Below are positions 10,917 through 20,103 of a stretch of 59,604 nucleotides of DNA, in pieces. The notes under the pieces were generated by a model. That model was not told the origin of the DNA. It did not search any database and was given only the letters and a program-made list of their open reading frames with translations. The stretch is from Mucidula mucida (taxonomy: Eukaryota; Basidiomycota; Agaricomycetes; Agaricales; Physalacriaceae). Every line of letters begins with the position of its first letter. Position 1 is the first letter of the stretch. The DNA lies in the NCBI GenBank assembly GCA_015501055.1, contig JADNYV010000219.1, forward strand, positions 1 through 59,604. The letters are read 5' to 3'. The translations under genes and the position numbers were made by a program.

Positions 10917-11471
10917 CCTGGATGGTTCCAAGATGTGGCCCCAATACCTGACTCATTTGCATATAGAGCAAGGACACGGTGGGCGAAATGGCGTCCGATA
11001 TTCCTTGGCAACAGATTTTTGATGCATGCCCCAGACTGAAAGGCATCTTATGTCGGGTCGCCGATTCCTTTTTGACTGGCAAGCTCCCCGCACTGATGAA
11101 GGAACCTCTTGCCGCCGCTACCCATTACTGTCACGACATTCGTCATCCTGGTGGATGATTGTGGGTTGATTCCTCCTCTTCACGAAGCCATAAGCCTACA
11201 GTTTTCGGTGGAGGCACTCATAGAGGCATCGCGTCGTGTGGTAGTGATTACTGGCGCCCACGACTCTTACGGACTGATCCGCAGCATACATCGCCTTCCT
11301 CAAGCGTATACTTCAGAGTCGGATTGGGGTTATGGTCGGGAAAGTATGAATACATGGGACTTTGCAGATCTCTGTATAGCTGAACGAGAACGGAAACGTT
11401 TGGGGAAGCTCGATATTCCACGATTGTCTATCGTTCAGATTCAGATTTATGCGAAAAGCAGTGAGTGTTAG
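10783..11471 (+). pseudogene. Family A relic lacking exon 1, with poly-C run
   Basis: The order of conserved pieces matches family A exon 2: YLTHLHIEQGHGG, then (other frame) ASDIPWQQIFDACPRL, then (third frame) VTTFVILVDDCG, RVVVITGAHDSYGLI, SESDWGYGRE and MNTWDFADLCIAERERKR. At least two frame changes separate them. The F-box exon is missing. A 35-C homopolymer sits where intact genes have the segment before LTHLHL. The C-terminal half is well preserved and extends past the usual end to IQIYAKSSEC. It is most likely non-functional. Confidence 0.65.
10878..10912. repeat. 35-bp poly-C homopolymer
   Basis: Thirty-five consecutive C residues inside the family A relic, read as polyproline in one frame. 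On the other strand it is poly-G, which can form a G-quadruplex. The length is likely to vary between individuals and sequencing reads. Confidence 0.9.
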
Positions 11472-11794
11472 TTGGTCGATATAGAAGAGAGACACGTCCG
11501 TTTTTGGCTACATACCGTCGCTGTTGCTTCAGTCACGTCAATATGGACGAGCAAGACTAATGTTGAGGCTTGCCCGCCGCGTTTGCCTAAATTCCTAGTA
11601 CTTCGCTCTCATCTCCTCCCAAATCTTTGTGCGTCGTGAACACACTAAACGCTAAGCCGTCATCTACCACAAACCTTTCCTCCCCTTCCTCCTCTGGATG
11701 AAAATGTTACACGGGCACTTACAGGATTTGCAGAACACTAATCTCGCCGCTTCACAGGCCATCATCAAGGTATTGCACATACTATGACGCACAT

Positions 11795-12820
11795 CTACTC
11801 CCAAGGCGTATTAGCCAAAGCCAAAGCACCAGAGTTGTTTATAAGAGTAAAGGTGGAAGGTTCTTTCCCCGCTTTCTGCGCCTTTGCTACGGCGGGCAGT
11901 TGCTCTGAACCGTACCATCCGGCGATAGCCATGCTCTTTCCCAGTGTCGCGACCTGCGCGCCACATCATAAATAACTTCAGCGGAGCAAGTCGCAGAAAA
12001 ACAAACCTTGATTTCGAGTGTAGACGTGAAACGCGACAGAGCACCGGTAACCGCTCTGCATTAGAGTCAGACATGACGAGAGGCGTTTGATACACATACA
12101 GTGCAACATGTTCCACTAATCGCCCTTCTGGCCGGTTCGTTCCAGCGAGGGCAGCGGGACGGAATATGATCGAATCGGAGTAACCTATGCTAGAGAGCTC
12201 GTTTTCTGTCATGCCTTTGCTCCTACAGGAAGACATTAATGGCGAGACACGGACAGGCAAAGGACGAACCGAGGGTAAAGGAAGGAAGAGTCGGCATTGG
12301 CTCCGGCGGACTGCGTGGATTGTAAGCTGTTAGTATGGGAATGCAAGACGTAGACGGACGGAACAGTAGACAACGCGTTGCTCCAGTCCTTCAACACGGG
12401 CTTCCCGTGCAGAGTTGACGACGTATCTAGTCCCATCTAAGCCTCACGAAGCACCAAGACAAACAAACGTACGTCCGGTCAATCTTCTCAAACGCCTCTG
12501 CGCTCCCAGCCGCGGCTCGCGTTGTCCCAAGCCTACGATATCCGGTCAGCATGCCCAATGAGAAACCCAAAGGAGCATACGTACGTCAAGAAAACCACAT
12601 CCCATTTCCCCTCCTTCAGCCCCGCCTCACCCAGCTTTTCGAAATCGATTGCTTTCTGTTCCAGCTTGTCCTTCCCTGCGCCCAGCGTCGCCACGTCCGT
12701 CAACCTGCGCCCGTATTCGCCGACTTTGCTGTAGTGCGACGAGGCCAGGAGCTCCTTGAGGACGTGCTGCCCGACTTGGCCTGTCGCTCCAATGATGAGT
12801 GCGGTTTTCGTGTTGGACAT
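11795..12820 (-). CDS. TIP30/Fmp52-type NAD(P)-binding reductase, 244 aa
   Basis: Seven exons join in frame: 12820-12585, 12532-12473, 12426-12360, 12310-12270, 12222-12100, 12055-12007 and 11953-11795 (735 nt). The N-terminus has the Rossmann motif GATGQVG at residues 11-17. Next come DVVFLTLGTTRAAAGSAEAF, YVVNSAREARVEGLEQRVVY and FLYPRSKGMTENELSSIGYS. That places a Y-x3-K pair at Y133/K137, followed by IIFRPAALAGTNRPEGR. This order is that of the atypical short-chain reductases TIP30 (HTATIP2) and yeast Fmp52, a mitochondrial outer-membrane protein. Length fits the family. The gene looks intact, and a TATA element lies just upstream. The substrate is unknown, and mitochondrial location is inferred from Fmp52. 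Confidence 0.85.
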
Positions 12821-12852
12821 GATTGTGAGAGGTTAGATGATCAGCGCGATGC

Positions 12853-12858
12853 TATATA
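12853..12858 (-). promoter_or_regulatory. TATA box of the TIP30/Fmp52-type gene
   Basis: TATATA 33-38 bp upstream of the ATG at 12820 on the minus strand. This is close for a fungal core promoter and implies a very short leader. Confidence 0.4.
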
Positions 12859-13913
12859 TGGCTTGATCGACGTCATCAAAGCAGGATTGCGCGTGCCGGG
12901 GCCCGTTGCCGAAGAGGACGCGTCAACTCGCGCGTTACCCACAGTCGCCTTCGTCTCGCCGTGGTTTCTGTCGAATATCCGAGTCCTCCGGGACTCTCAA
13001 CGACGATACTCGAATCCTTGTCAGATGTAGTTACAGTACAGGCTGCCAGTCGGCGGACGATGCCGATTCGGTTGCATAAAACCATCAAGCCATCTCTTGA
13101 TACCATGTTTTCAGCTGCGTCTCAAGGGCGCGGCTTTTGATAGAAAAATGCGGCCAGAGAATGGGTCCTCACTTGCGTCAATGGTGAGCTACTCAAAAAG
13201 CGCACATACAAAGTTGCGCTCGATTGGATCGTTAGAGACGACTGTCATACCAAGATACGCTTCAGCCTCCCGAACACCCAACCAAGAGCCTCTTTCTGAT
13301 CGATCAAGTAATTGTACTGGCTCGCACGTCGCATGTTACTCTGCAGTCCAGGGTATCCCTATCGCTTCCTTTGGTAACACGACGATCAGGAGCCTACTTG
13401 ACAAGGTAACCCAGTCCGTTGAGAGTATGGGATACCACAAAGATCTGTATGGCAAGTATCGACCCATGGGTTTGTTGATACCTCTATGCTCTTTTACCAG
13501 GTGACTTTTGTTCATAGTCAGGAGTGTACCCAAAACCAGGTAATTGAACCAACTCTGGTAAGTAGCTTCAAATAACGCACACAGAGACGGGCTGACGCTC
13601 ATTGCAGTAACGTTCGCCCGATGGGTCGATAAGATCTCTATTTAGGTCTGTCTTGCCAACCAACCGACCTCAGACTTTGCTCGGGTTGGAGACTTGAACG
13701 TGCTGCTCGTAACCACCCCGACGACGGCACGTAGAAATCTGAGGATTCGTGAACACGATGTGGACGGGGTAGGTTCCTCGGTCAATATATACCCAACGAG
13801 CCTAACAGATTCACACCTGAGTGTCGTATTAGAACTCAAGACTAGCAACGCCTACCTTCAATGTGGTGCAATTTGCTATCTTTCTCGCAAGGCATGTAAA
13901 CGACCCTTCACCC
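12859..13913. other. Unassigned interval, possible gene relic
   Basis: A 135-codon plus-strand frame (13097-13504) contains FDRKMRPENGSSLASM, NCTGSHVACYSAVQGIPIAS and SVESMGYHKDLYGKYRPMGL. A later frame reads VGDLNVLLVTTPTTAR. These look protein-like, but I cannot join them into one open frame and do not recognise a family. It may be a decayed gene upstream of C1. No RNA gene was seen. Confidence 0.25.
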
Positions 13914-13968
13914 CACGTGCCATAATGGACAAATTCGGACAACAATGGACGCTTCACCGTCACATGAC
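13914..13968 (+). promoter_or_regulatory. Shared promoter element of F-box genes C1 and C2
   Basis: CACGTG (13914-13919) and GTCACATGAC (13959-13968) with starts 45 bp apart, and AACAATGG between them. The same two boxes at exactly the same spacing lie upstream of the paralogue C2 (25072 and 25117). Retention in both copies suggests binding sites, perhaps for bHLH factors. Confidence 0.45.
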
Positions 13969-14114
13969 CAGTCCACAACCTTTCTTGTTTGCACGTATGT
14001 GTGCATCGACAATCCTTTCTTTGTTTCTGCCACCACCGCTTCTTTGAAACCGTGCGTATCCCTCCTATTTAATGCATTGCTGCTCAAAAAAGCCTATAGA
14101 TATTTCTCTGTACA

Positions 14115-15662
14115 ATGTCCACCGCCTCGCCTCAGTGCTCTGACACCGCGTTACGCCTTACCGATGCCTCGCATCCAATCCAGTCTATCGCCCAGACCCT
14201 CCCATACGAAATTGTTTGCCTCATCTTCTCCTTCGTCGCAGGTTATTCCCGACGTCGTCTCGCGCCCGGTGTCTTCGGGCCCTTCTGGGCAGGGACCCAG
14301 ATATGCCATGTATGGCGTGATGCACTCCGCGGAGAGGCGCGCTTGTGGAAGAAACTGGCGGTGTGCATGCCAATCGAGGGCGACTGGCACACCGAAAACC
14401 GTGTCTCGCAGCTCTTCTCGGGCGCCCTCGAGAGAAGCAAGGACCTTCCCCTCTACATCGAATTTCATTCCTATCGTATGAGCTTGGAAACGATAGAGGT
14501 TCTGAAGAAGATCATGGCTGTCGCGCCCCGTATCACAAACCTCCGGCTCGACCTTCCCATGCGCTTCATCAACATCATCTTGTCTCCAGAAAATACAGCC
14601 TGTTTTTCAAATGTCGGCTGCCTTCGAGTGAATGGCAGGCTCGACGCGGATTGGGAGAGTGTTGAGCCTGTCTTGTGGCAGCGGACTTTCCCCGCGCTCG
14701 TCGATGTCAAGCTGCAGGGCCTCGCAGCGCGATACCTAACAAGCCTTTGGGGGCCGTGCACGTGGAGAGGAATCGCTGTCCATCTTTTGGCTACCAATGC
14801 AGAGGACTTTCGTATTCCGGCGGAGCTGCTCGAGGCGATAAAAGGCAGTCCCAATCTCCAGTCCATTAGGTTTAGCTCCTCCTGGTTCCCGCCGATGGAG
14901 TACGAAGATCCTGTTGTCCCAGACCCGACGCCGGCTTGGTGTGAAGCGTACGACGCGGCGGTCTCGACGTTCGATGTTCCAACAATGAGTCAGTCAGTCT
15001 GGAACTTGCATCTAGGGAGCTGGGAAGCCGGTATTCTGCCAGCCGTATTGACATTGCCGAAACTCAGGACCCTGTTCATGGAAATGGAATCATTGAGCGC
15101 GGATGATACGCGCGGGACGTATACCTTAACCGGCATCCAGCGACTCATCACGCGCTCCCAATGCTCCTTGACCGCGTTCAATCTGACCATGACTGATTTC
15201 CACGATGGCGTTCTCGATGTGGTATTGGGCTCTATGCCCAATTTGAGAATCCTTGATCTCCACTTCCAGGCGGATCCACATGGGCTCCTAGAGCTTATGT
15301 TCGACTGGATGAAGCTTAGAAATGACGGAGGGCGGTTCATATATCTTGCCCATCTGGCGAGCATGAGATTGGAAGTGATACCATCGTTTGGGTATGTGGT
15401 AATGGAAGAAGAGGAAGTCAAGCAAATTCAGAACACGAACATTGCGTTCGTCGAAATGGTACTCGAGCGGTGGGAGACGGTAGATGAGGAGGATCCGCTG
15501 TTGGCAAGGATTGATCTTGATGTGCCGCCGGAAGGGGGCGCCGATGGCCTGCTGAATCTGGATTGTTCAAGCATTGAACTCTTAGAGGAAAGGGTATCCG
15601 ATTTTTCTGATGTCAAGTTCGATAGGAGGAACAAAATAAGGAGACCCCGCCGCGAGATTTAG
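14115..15662 (+). CDS. F-box/LRR-like protein C1, 515 aa
   Basis: A single-exon frame with an F-box-like segment at residues 27-80 (QTLPYEIVCLIFSFV, then TQICHVWRDALRGEARLWKK). A tail of irregular leucine-rich repeats follows: ITNLRLDLP, LVDVKLQGL, LRTLFMEMESLSADDTRGTY, LRILDLHFQADP and LASMRLEVIPSFG. It ends with the family signature FVEMVLERWETVDEEDPLL and SSIELLEERVSDFSDVKF. The architecture is that of SCF adaptors, with substrate unknown. It converges on the broken family B gene at 15759 (gap about 100 bp) and is part of an inverted copy of the A-B-C trio. It looks intact. C2 is its closest full-length relative in the window. Confidence 0.85.
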   Translation: MSTASPQCSDTALRLTDASHPIQSIAQTLPYEIVCLIFSFVAGYSRRRLAPGVFGPFWAGTQICHVWRDALRGEARLWKKLAVCMPIEGDWHTENRVSQLFSGALERSKDLPLYIEFHSYRMSLETIEVLKKIMAVAPRITNLRLDLPMRFINIILSPENTACFSNVGCLRVNGRLDADWESVEPVLWQRTFPALVDVKLQGLAARYLTSLWGPCTWRGIAVHLLATNAEDFRIPAELLEAIKGSPNLQSIRFSSSWFPPMEYEDPVVPDPTPAWCEAYDAAVSTFDVPTMSQSVWNLHLGSWEAGILPAVLTLPKLRTLFMEMESLSADDTRGTYTLTGIQRLITRSQCSLTAFNLTMTDFHDGVLDVVLGSMPNLRILDLHFQADPHGLLELMFDWMKLRNDGGRFIYLAHLASMRLEVIPSFGYVVMEEEEVKQIQNTNIAFVEMVLERWETVDEEDPLLARIDLDVPPEGGADGLLNLDCSSIELLEERVSDFSDVKFDRRNKIRRPRREI

Positions 15663-15758
15663 ATTTGTAAACTAACTAACGTTTTGTTACTTCGATACTA
15701 CACAATGAAACTACACATATATATATGTCTATCATCATCGCCATTCAAGCACTGATAT

Positions 15759-16588
15759 CAAGATACCTGCCCGAGAACGCCTCACAATGAATATCTTCCC
15801 GCGTCAAGTACGCGTCTCTGTTTTACTTTTGCGCTCGTAACTCCTCGACTGCATCAAGCGCGTGTGGTGTTGGGAGGATGAACACAACGCGAGGCTCTTC
15901 TCGGAGTGTTTTCAGTTGAACAGGGATACGTGCACCATTGGCGTGCGTGCGTAATGGAATCGCACTGACGATAAGCCTGGTGAGCGTCTGCGGGAGCACA
16001 GACACGATGGGATCAAGTTGCCTGACGAAAATTCTGAGGTTCCAGACTTTCGAAAGTATCACCGGAGAGCTGCAGATGAGCGAGTCCTGGAGAATTCTCG
16101 AATATATAGTGCCATGGGTCTAGAACATGGTACATGGTAAGATGGATGAAAGAGGCCAAGTCGAGATGAAGGTGTCTCAGAAATGGTCGTGTCTCAAGGA
16201 GGACAAAGGGATTTGGGTCCCATTACAGGAAAAGGGAGACGTGGGTTGGCCGAAGATACTTGCATCCTACGCGAAAGATGATGAGCTTCCCAGGAGACCA
16301 ATATGAGAAACGCTCGATGCCTCTACATGCTATCAAGATGTGGATCAGACTCTTATCGAGTTCTGTCAAAACGAAAGCGGCTTCTTGTGGAAAATGTTCC
16401 AAGTCATGATTGCCGATTGTCAAGACTTTGACTGTGCGATGAAAGAATCTGGCGTCGTTTCTAGCGATAACACTGGTGACGGTATGGTACAGAATAGGCT
16501 CTATCCTAACAGGAATCAATACGTAGTCACACTGAACTCGGCACACTTAGCATTGATGAACATATTTTGAGACGGGCGAATATGCCAT
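15759..16588 (-). pseudogene. Family B pseudogene with F-box deleted (B3)
   Basis: The family start is kept as MAYSP, but it jumps directly to VSKYVHQC. About 27 codons of F-box are gone in frame, and the splice donor after the last codon is CTAAGTG instead of GTAAGTG. Exon 2 homology continues: IEPILYHTVTSVIARND (with the usual segment after YHTVT missing), KVLTIGNHDLEHFPQE, CRGIERFSYWSPGK, then a stop. After that come relic LRR-like pieces, SVLPQTLTRLIVSAIPLRTH and RVVFILPTPHALDAVEELRA. The C-terminal RDAYLTREDIHCE lies out of frame near 15790. Several independent lesions make it non-functional. Confidence 0.8.
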
Positions 16589-16721
16589 CTGTGTAAAGGC
16601 CGCAATGTTAAACTTGAAGCAAGATGGGTGTACATCCGGCCCGTGCATGCCGCTTGATTCGTGCCGAAAATCACACCTATTCCTTCCTTCCTTCCTTCCA
16701 CCAAATCTAGCTTTCGACGCC
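16589..16721. promoter_or_regulatory. Divergent A/B intergenic promoter, inverted copy
   Basis: 133 bp between the B3 and A1 start codons. Read toward B it has GGTGGAAGGAAGGAAGGAA, GGCCGGATGTACACCC, then CATCTTGCTTCAAGTTTAA and CATTGCGGCCTTTA. The same blocks, in the same order, occur between A3 and B2 (40318-40458) and in part between A2 and B1. Conservation across copies of a short gap suggests a bidirectional promoter. Confidence 0.5.
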
Positions 16722-17745
16722 ATGAGTCTGGATTCGTTACAGTCATTTCCTGATCTCCCGACTGACGTTGTGCGCTGTCTCTTCGAAGTCGCTGCGTACG
16801 AGGACCTGTGTACCGCTGAGCACCTCACTCGTGTCTCAAAAATCGTTCGCAAGTGGTAAGCTACTTGATTGATTCAGCCAAATATGTGCTCACGCCTATG
16901 TGCCCATCAGGATTGACCCCATACTATATCACACTATCGATCTCTGCACCATCTCCCAGCTCGTGCAATTCCACCATTCGATAATGTTGCGTAATGAGCC
17001 TGTGTTCTTTGCCCGGAGCGTAAAATTCCTCTGCCTTGGGGATTTCAGCAACGGCGAATTCTACATGGCTGCGCTATGTTTGCAACCGACATTCGAGAGG
17101 CAAAAGGAGCTCGTCCAAACCGTGTTGAACACTTGTAGTGGCGTGACCCGTCTCGCTGTCTGGCTTTCAGTAGATGCCCACACTTTCCAGCGCGCGTTCA
17201 CCAGCGGCGTCCACGGGAGCCGCCATCTCACCCATCTGTCTTTAATCGACGTGGTGCCCGATTCTCTGTTTGTTCACGACCACCTTGAATACTTGCGAGC
17301 GTCGCTTACCCATTTTCATTTGGACACGGATACTGTGGGGCCCTTCTTGCAGGCGATACCATGGGACGTTTTTACCGAACTTCCACACCTCTCTCACATC
17401 TGTCTCTCCGGTGGGATTGCAAGCATGCCTCTACGACAACCTGACTTGGTATCGCCATTTGTGGCTCGCGTCGCAGCCCTACCACACAATATCACCACAT
17501 TCGTGCTCCTTGTAGACTCATACAGGTCTAGTAACCGGTCATCCTTTCGACTTGCGCCTCTACAAATGGTGTCGAGTCGTTTGGTTGTCATCAGTTGCAA
17601 CAGCTCGTATCTGGGGCTGATCCCGCGCCTCCATTGCTTTCCAGAGGATCATACTATCGAGTCATACTGGGGTTACAGATGTGGTATGGATACGTGGGAT
17701 TTTGCGGACCTGTGTTTGGCGAAGCAGAACCAAAGACTCCGATAA
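16722..17745 (+). CDS. Family A F-box-like protein A1, 322 aa
   Basis: Two exons: 16722-16855 and 16911-17745, a 55-bp intron, 969 nt in frame. Exon 1 encodes MSLDSLQSFPDLPTDVVRCL and LTRVSKIVRKW, a degenerate F-box. Exon 2 continues IDPILYHTIDL, RNEPVFFARSVKFLCLGDF, LTHFHLDTDT, LPHLSHICLSGGIA and ends GMDTWDFADLCLAKQNQRLR. The split W codon and intron place are shared by all A and B genes. LRR-like leucine spacing in the middle suggests a protein-binding surface. An SCF role is inferred from the F-box resemblance only. It is the intact A member of the inverted trio, divergent from broken B3. Confidence 0.75.
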
Positions 17746-18103
17746 GGCCAGCTCACTCGGTATGTCTTTACTATTCTGTCTATCAATTCTCCTTTTTGAC
17801 ACAGAAATCAGAGAGGTCGGTGTTATAATTCTGTTATGAGAATGGACAATGTGGACGGAACTTCACAGTATGTACTGTGCCTTGCGCCGCGCGCGTTTCG
17901 AGTACTAGTACTTGTGATACTAATGTAATTAGGATTTAGTAGTAATCACAGCAACGCATTTTCAAGAAAAAGCTCTAAGAGTTCACTTTCTTCTTGAGAC
18001 TTTGACTCGCCTCAAAGCCTACTGACCTTACAGAAAGCCGCTCTTGATTTTTCTGGCTGACTACAACTCCGGACCGATAGCCCGAAAGCTCCATGTCCCA
18101 TGT

Positions 18104-18406
18104 GAGGACGTCACGAGGGAGGAGGCGTATTGGGGCGTACATTGCTCGACGTCGCTCGAGCCGTGAGGTAAGGAATGCACGGTTGCGATGTAAGCCCTCA
18201 AGGACCACATTGGGTACCTGCTCGAGGGAGTGGATCCGTTTATCAAGAGCGTTTAGTTCGGATTGCGGATCAAGCGCGGCCGAGAAGGACAATGGGGACT
18301 CCTTCATGAGGCGCAAAAATTCAAGGACTTCAGAGTCCGACATATCTCTTTTGGCCTCGGCGATGAACATGATCACCAAGTTTCTTTTGCGTGAAGAGAA
18401 AGCCAA
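18104..18406 (-). pseudogene. N-terminal part of an agaric-type F-box gene, inverted piece
   Basis: The minus-strand frame reads ELNALDKRIHSLEQVPNVVL, then RNRAFLTSRLERRRAMYAPI followed directly by RLLPRDVL. The coiled heptads followed by (A)PI(R)RLP(P)E(V)L are the usual opening of Agaricomycete F-box proteins. Homology stops right after RLLPRDVL at about 18104. The matching continuation (YDPYRLKGAFHF...) is on the opposite strand at 18590. The two parts therefore look like one gene split by an inversion. Confidence 0.55.
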
Positions 18407-18564
18407 TTTGGACGCGAGTTACTATCTCATCCACTGAGTTGGCTGAAGCGTTGATACGATGTCAATATAGAGTTCTGATAAACGCGTGTCCCTACTCACA
18501 AGGTTGCAGGTGAAGGAGGGAAGACAAGTGATAGTCGAGCGTTCGCATATTCGACCTTGTTATA

Positions 18565-19815
18565 ATGCACCGCGGCGACAAGTATATATATGACCCCTAC
18601 CGACTGAAAGGAGCATTTCACTTTCGTGGTGCACGAAGGCTCTCCATGGTCTGCTTCTTTTGGCGCGATATTGTTCTATCCACCCCCTCCCTATGGTCTG
18701 ACGTTTTCTTGAAACTTCCCCTACTGGAGGAGGATGTTCACCGGGTGGAGGCCTGCCTTGCCTATTCCAAGAATCATCCGTTGAATCTTTACGCGCGGGT
18801 ATCGGTAGCCGGTTCGTTTCCCTATATGTCGCGAGCGCTTGGGCGACTCAGGTGTCTCCATCTTTATCCGGAGTCCGACGCGAGAGTCGAAAACGTGCTC
18901 CGGTCGCTGTTGCCGACACTCGGTGCGGACCTACACCTTCTTGAAGAATTCGTCATATGCGATGGCGTGGACTTAGATCAGCCTGGCACCTCAGCCGTTC
19001 CTTCGCGCACCTGTTTTGACTAGAGCGGTGGCTTCAATAGCAGAGGCAGGATATGTAATGTGGATGCCACCATTGCTTACGCATTATGGCGGGAAATTCC
19101 ATAATGTATCCGACTACGACATACTGTTGCACTGTCCCAACCTCGTTGAAGTGCACTTTGCTTTCACTGGCGGTCACGAAATCTGGGGTCATCCTCGACG
19201 TATTCGTCACGATGGTCTCCGGAGGATTATCATCGACCGGATTGAGACTTTCGACTACCTCGAGCTCCCCAATCTGTCTGAATGCATAATCTTCTGCGAG
19301 AACTTCGTTTGCAAAAGGCACGCCAGCAGCGATTGTTTCCCTTCATTCCTTCGTACGTCGCGCTGCACCCTGACACACTTGAAGAAATTCTTCACTGTCG
19401 GCCACGAGAAAGCGTATGATGCGTTTCTGGATCTCGGCAGGTCGAAGCTACTTTCTTCGGTAACAACACTTGATGTGGTACTTCCGCATGCCCGCCAAGA
19501 CAGAGTACTCGGCGACCTCTCAGATATCGTTTCGTTTCCTCTATTAGGGGTTCTAGGGACAGTTCAGATCCTGTATACCTCTTTCTAAACTATCCAACTT
19601 TTGGGCGTTCGGGAGTTGAGAACATGCTGCAAACCCGTCAGTCGTCGGCTCGGCCGCTTGTTGGGTTTTATGCTGAGTACAGGGGGAAAGGGTCTAAACA
19701 TACCGATGAACTCCACGAGCTTGTTGCTCTGAGACCTGTGCTACGGCAGTTGGAGAGGGATGGGTTGGTTTTCTTGGAGGAGTGGCCAATTTCGTTCGAG
19801 AACGACTATCGATAA
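18565..19815 (+). pseudogene. F-box/LRR-like gene body, 5' end lost and frameshifted
   Basis: The first frame (to 19023) reads RRLSMVCFFWRDIVLSTPSL and then WSDVFLKLP, the second half of a typical F-box-like domain, followed by LGRLRCLHLYPESD. The frame then shifts: FLRAPVLTRAVAS, HCPNLVEVHFAFTGG, LRRIIIDRIETFDYLELPNL to 19588. It shifts again: LVALRPVLRQLERDGLVFLE and EWPISFENDYR to 19815. No plausible introns explain the shifts. The missing RLLPRDVL-type N-terminus lies inverted at 18104-18406. It is probably a pseudogene, although a short protein from the ATG at 18565 cannot be excluded. Confidence 0.6.
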
Positions 19816-20103
19816 AAATGTTGACGACTCTTGATAGCAATGCTTACTTATTGACACGGTCTTGTAATGTAGAAGCTCTCGAACCTCGCTAACGTATAAC
19901 TGGCCGTACGACTACTAGTAGTTTCTGATTTAGTTAGGGATAGTTTCAATTCCCGGGGTCCGAGTCTGACCCATGACATTAGCTTAGCCTTGAATGTCAT
20001 TGGCATGATATTGCGATTAGAGGTATCGTTCATAACTAAGGTACCGTATCATTAAACGAGCGACGTTAAATATCATGTCCATCATCATGGCATGCGACAC
20101 GCT

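Noticed and set aside
13642..13700. tRNA-like run with GGTTGGAGACTTGAA
   Set aside because: No cloverleaf could be formed, and conserved D- and T-loop sequences are absent.
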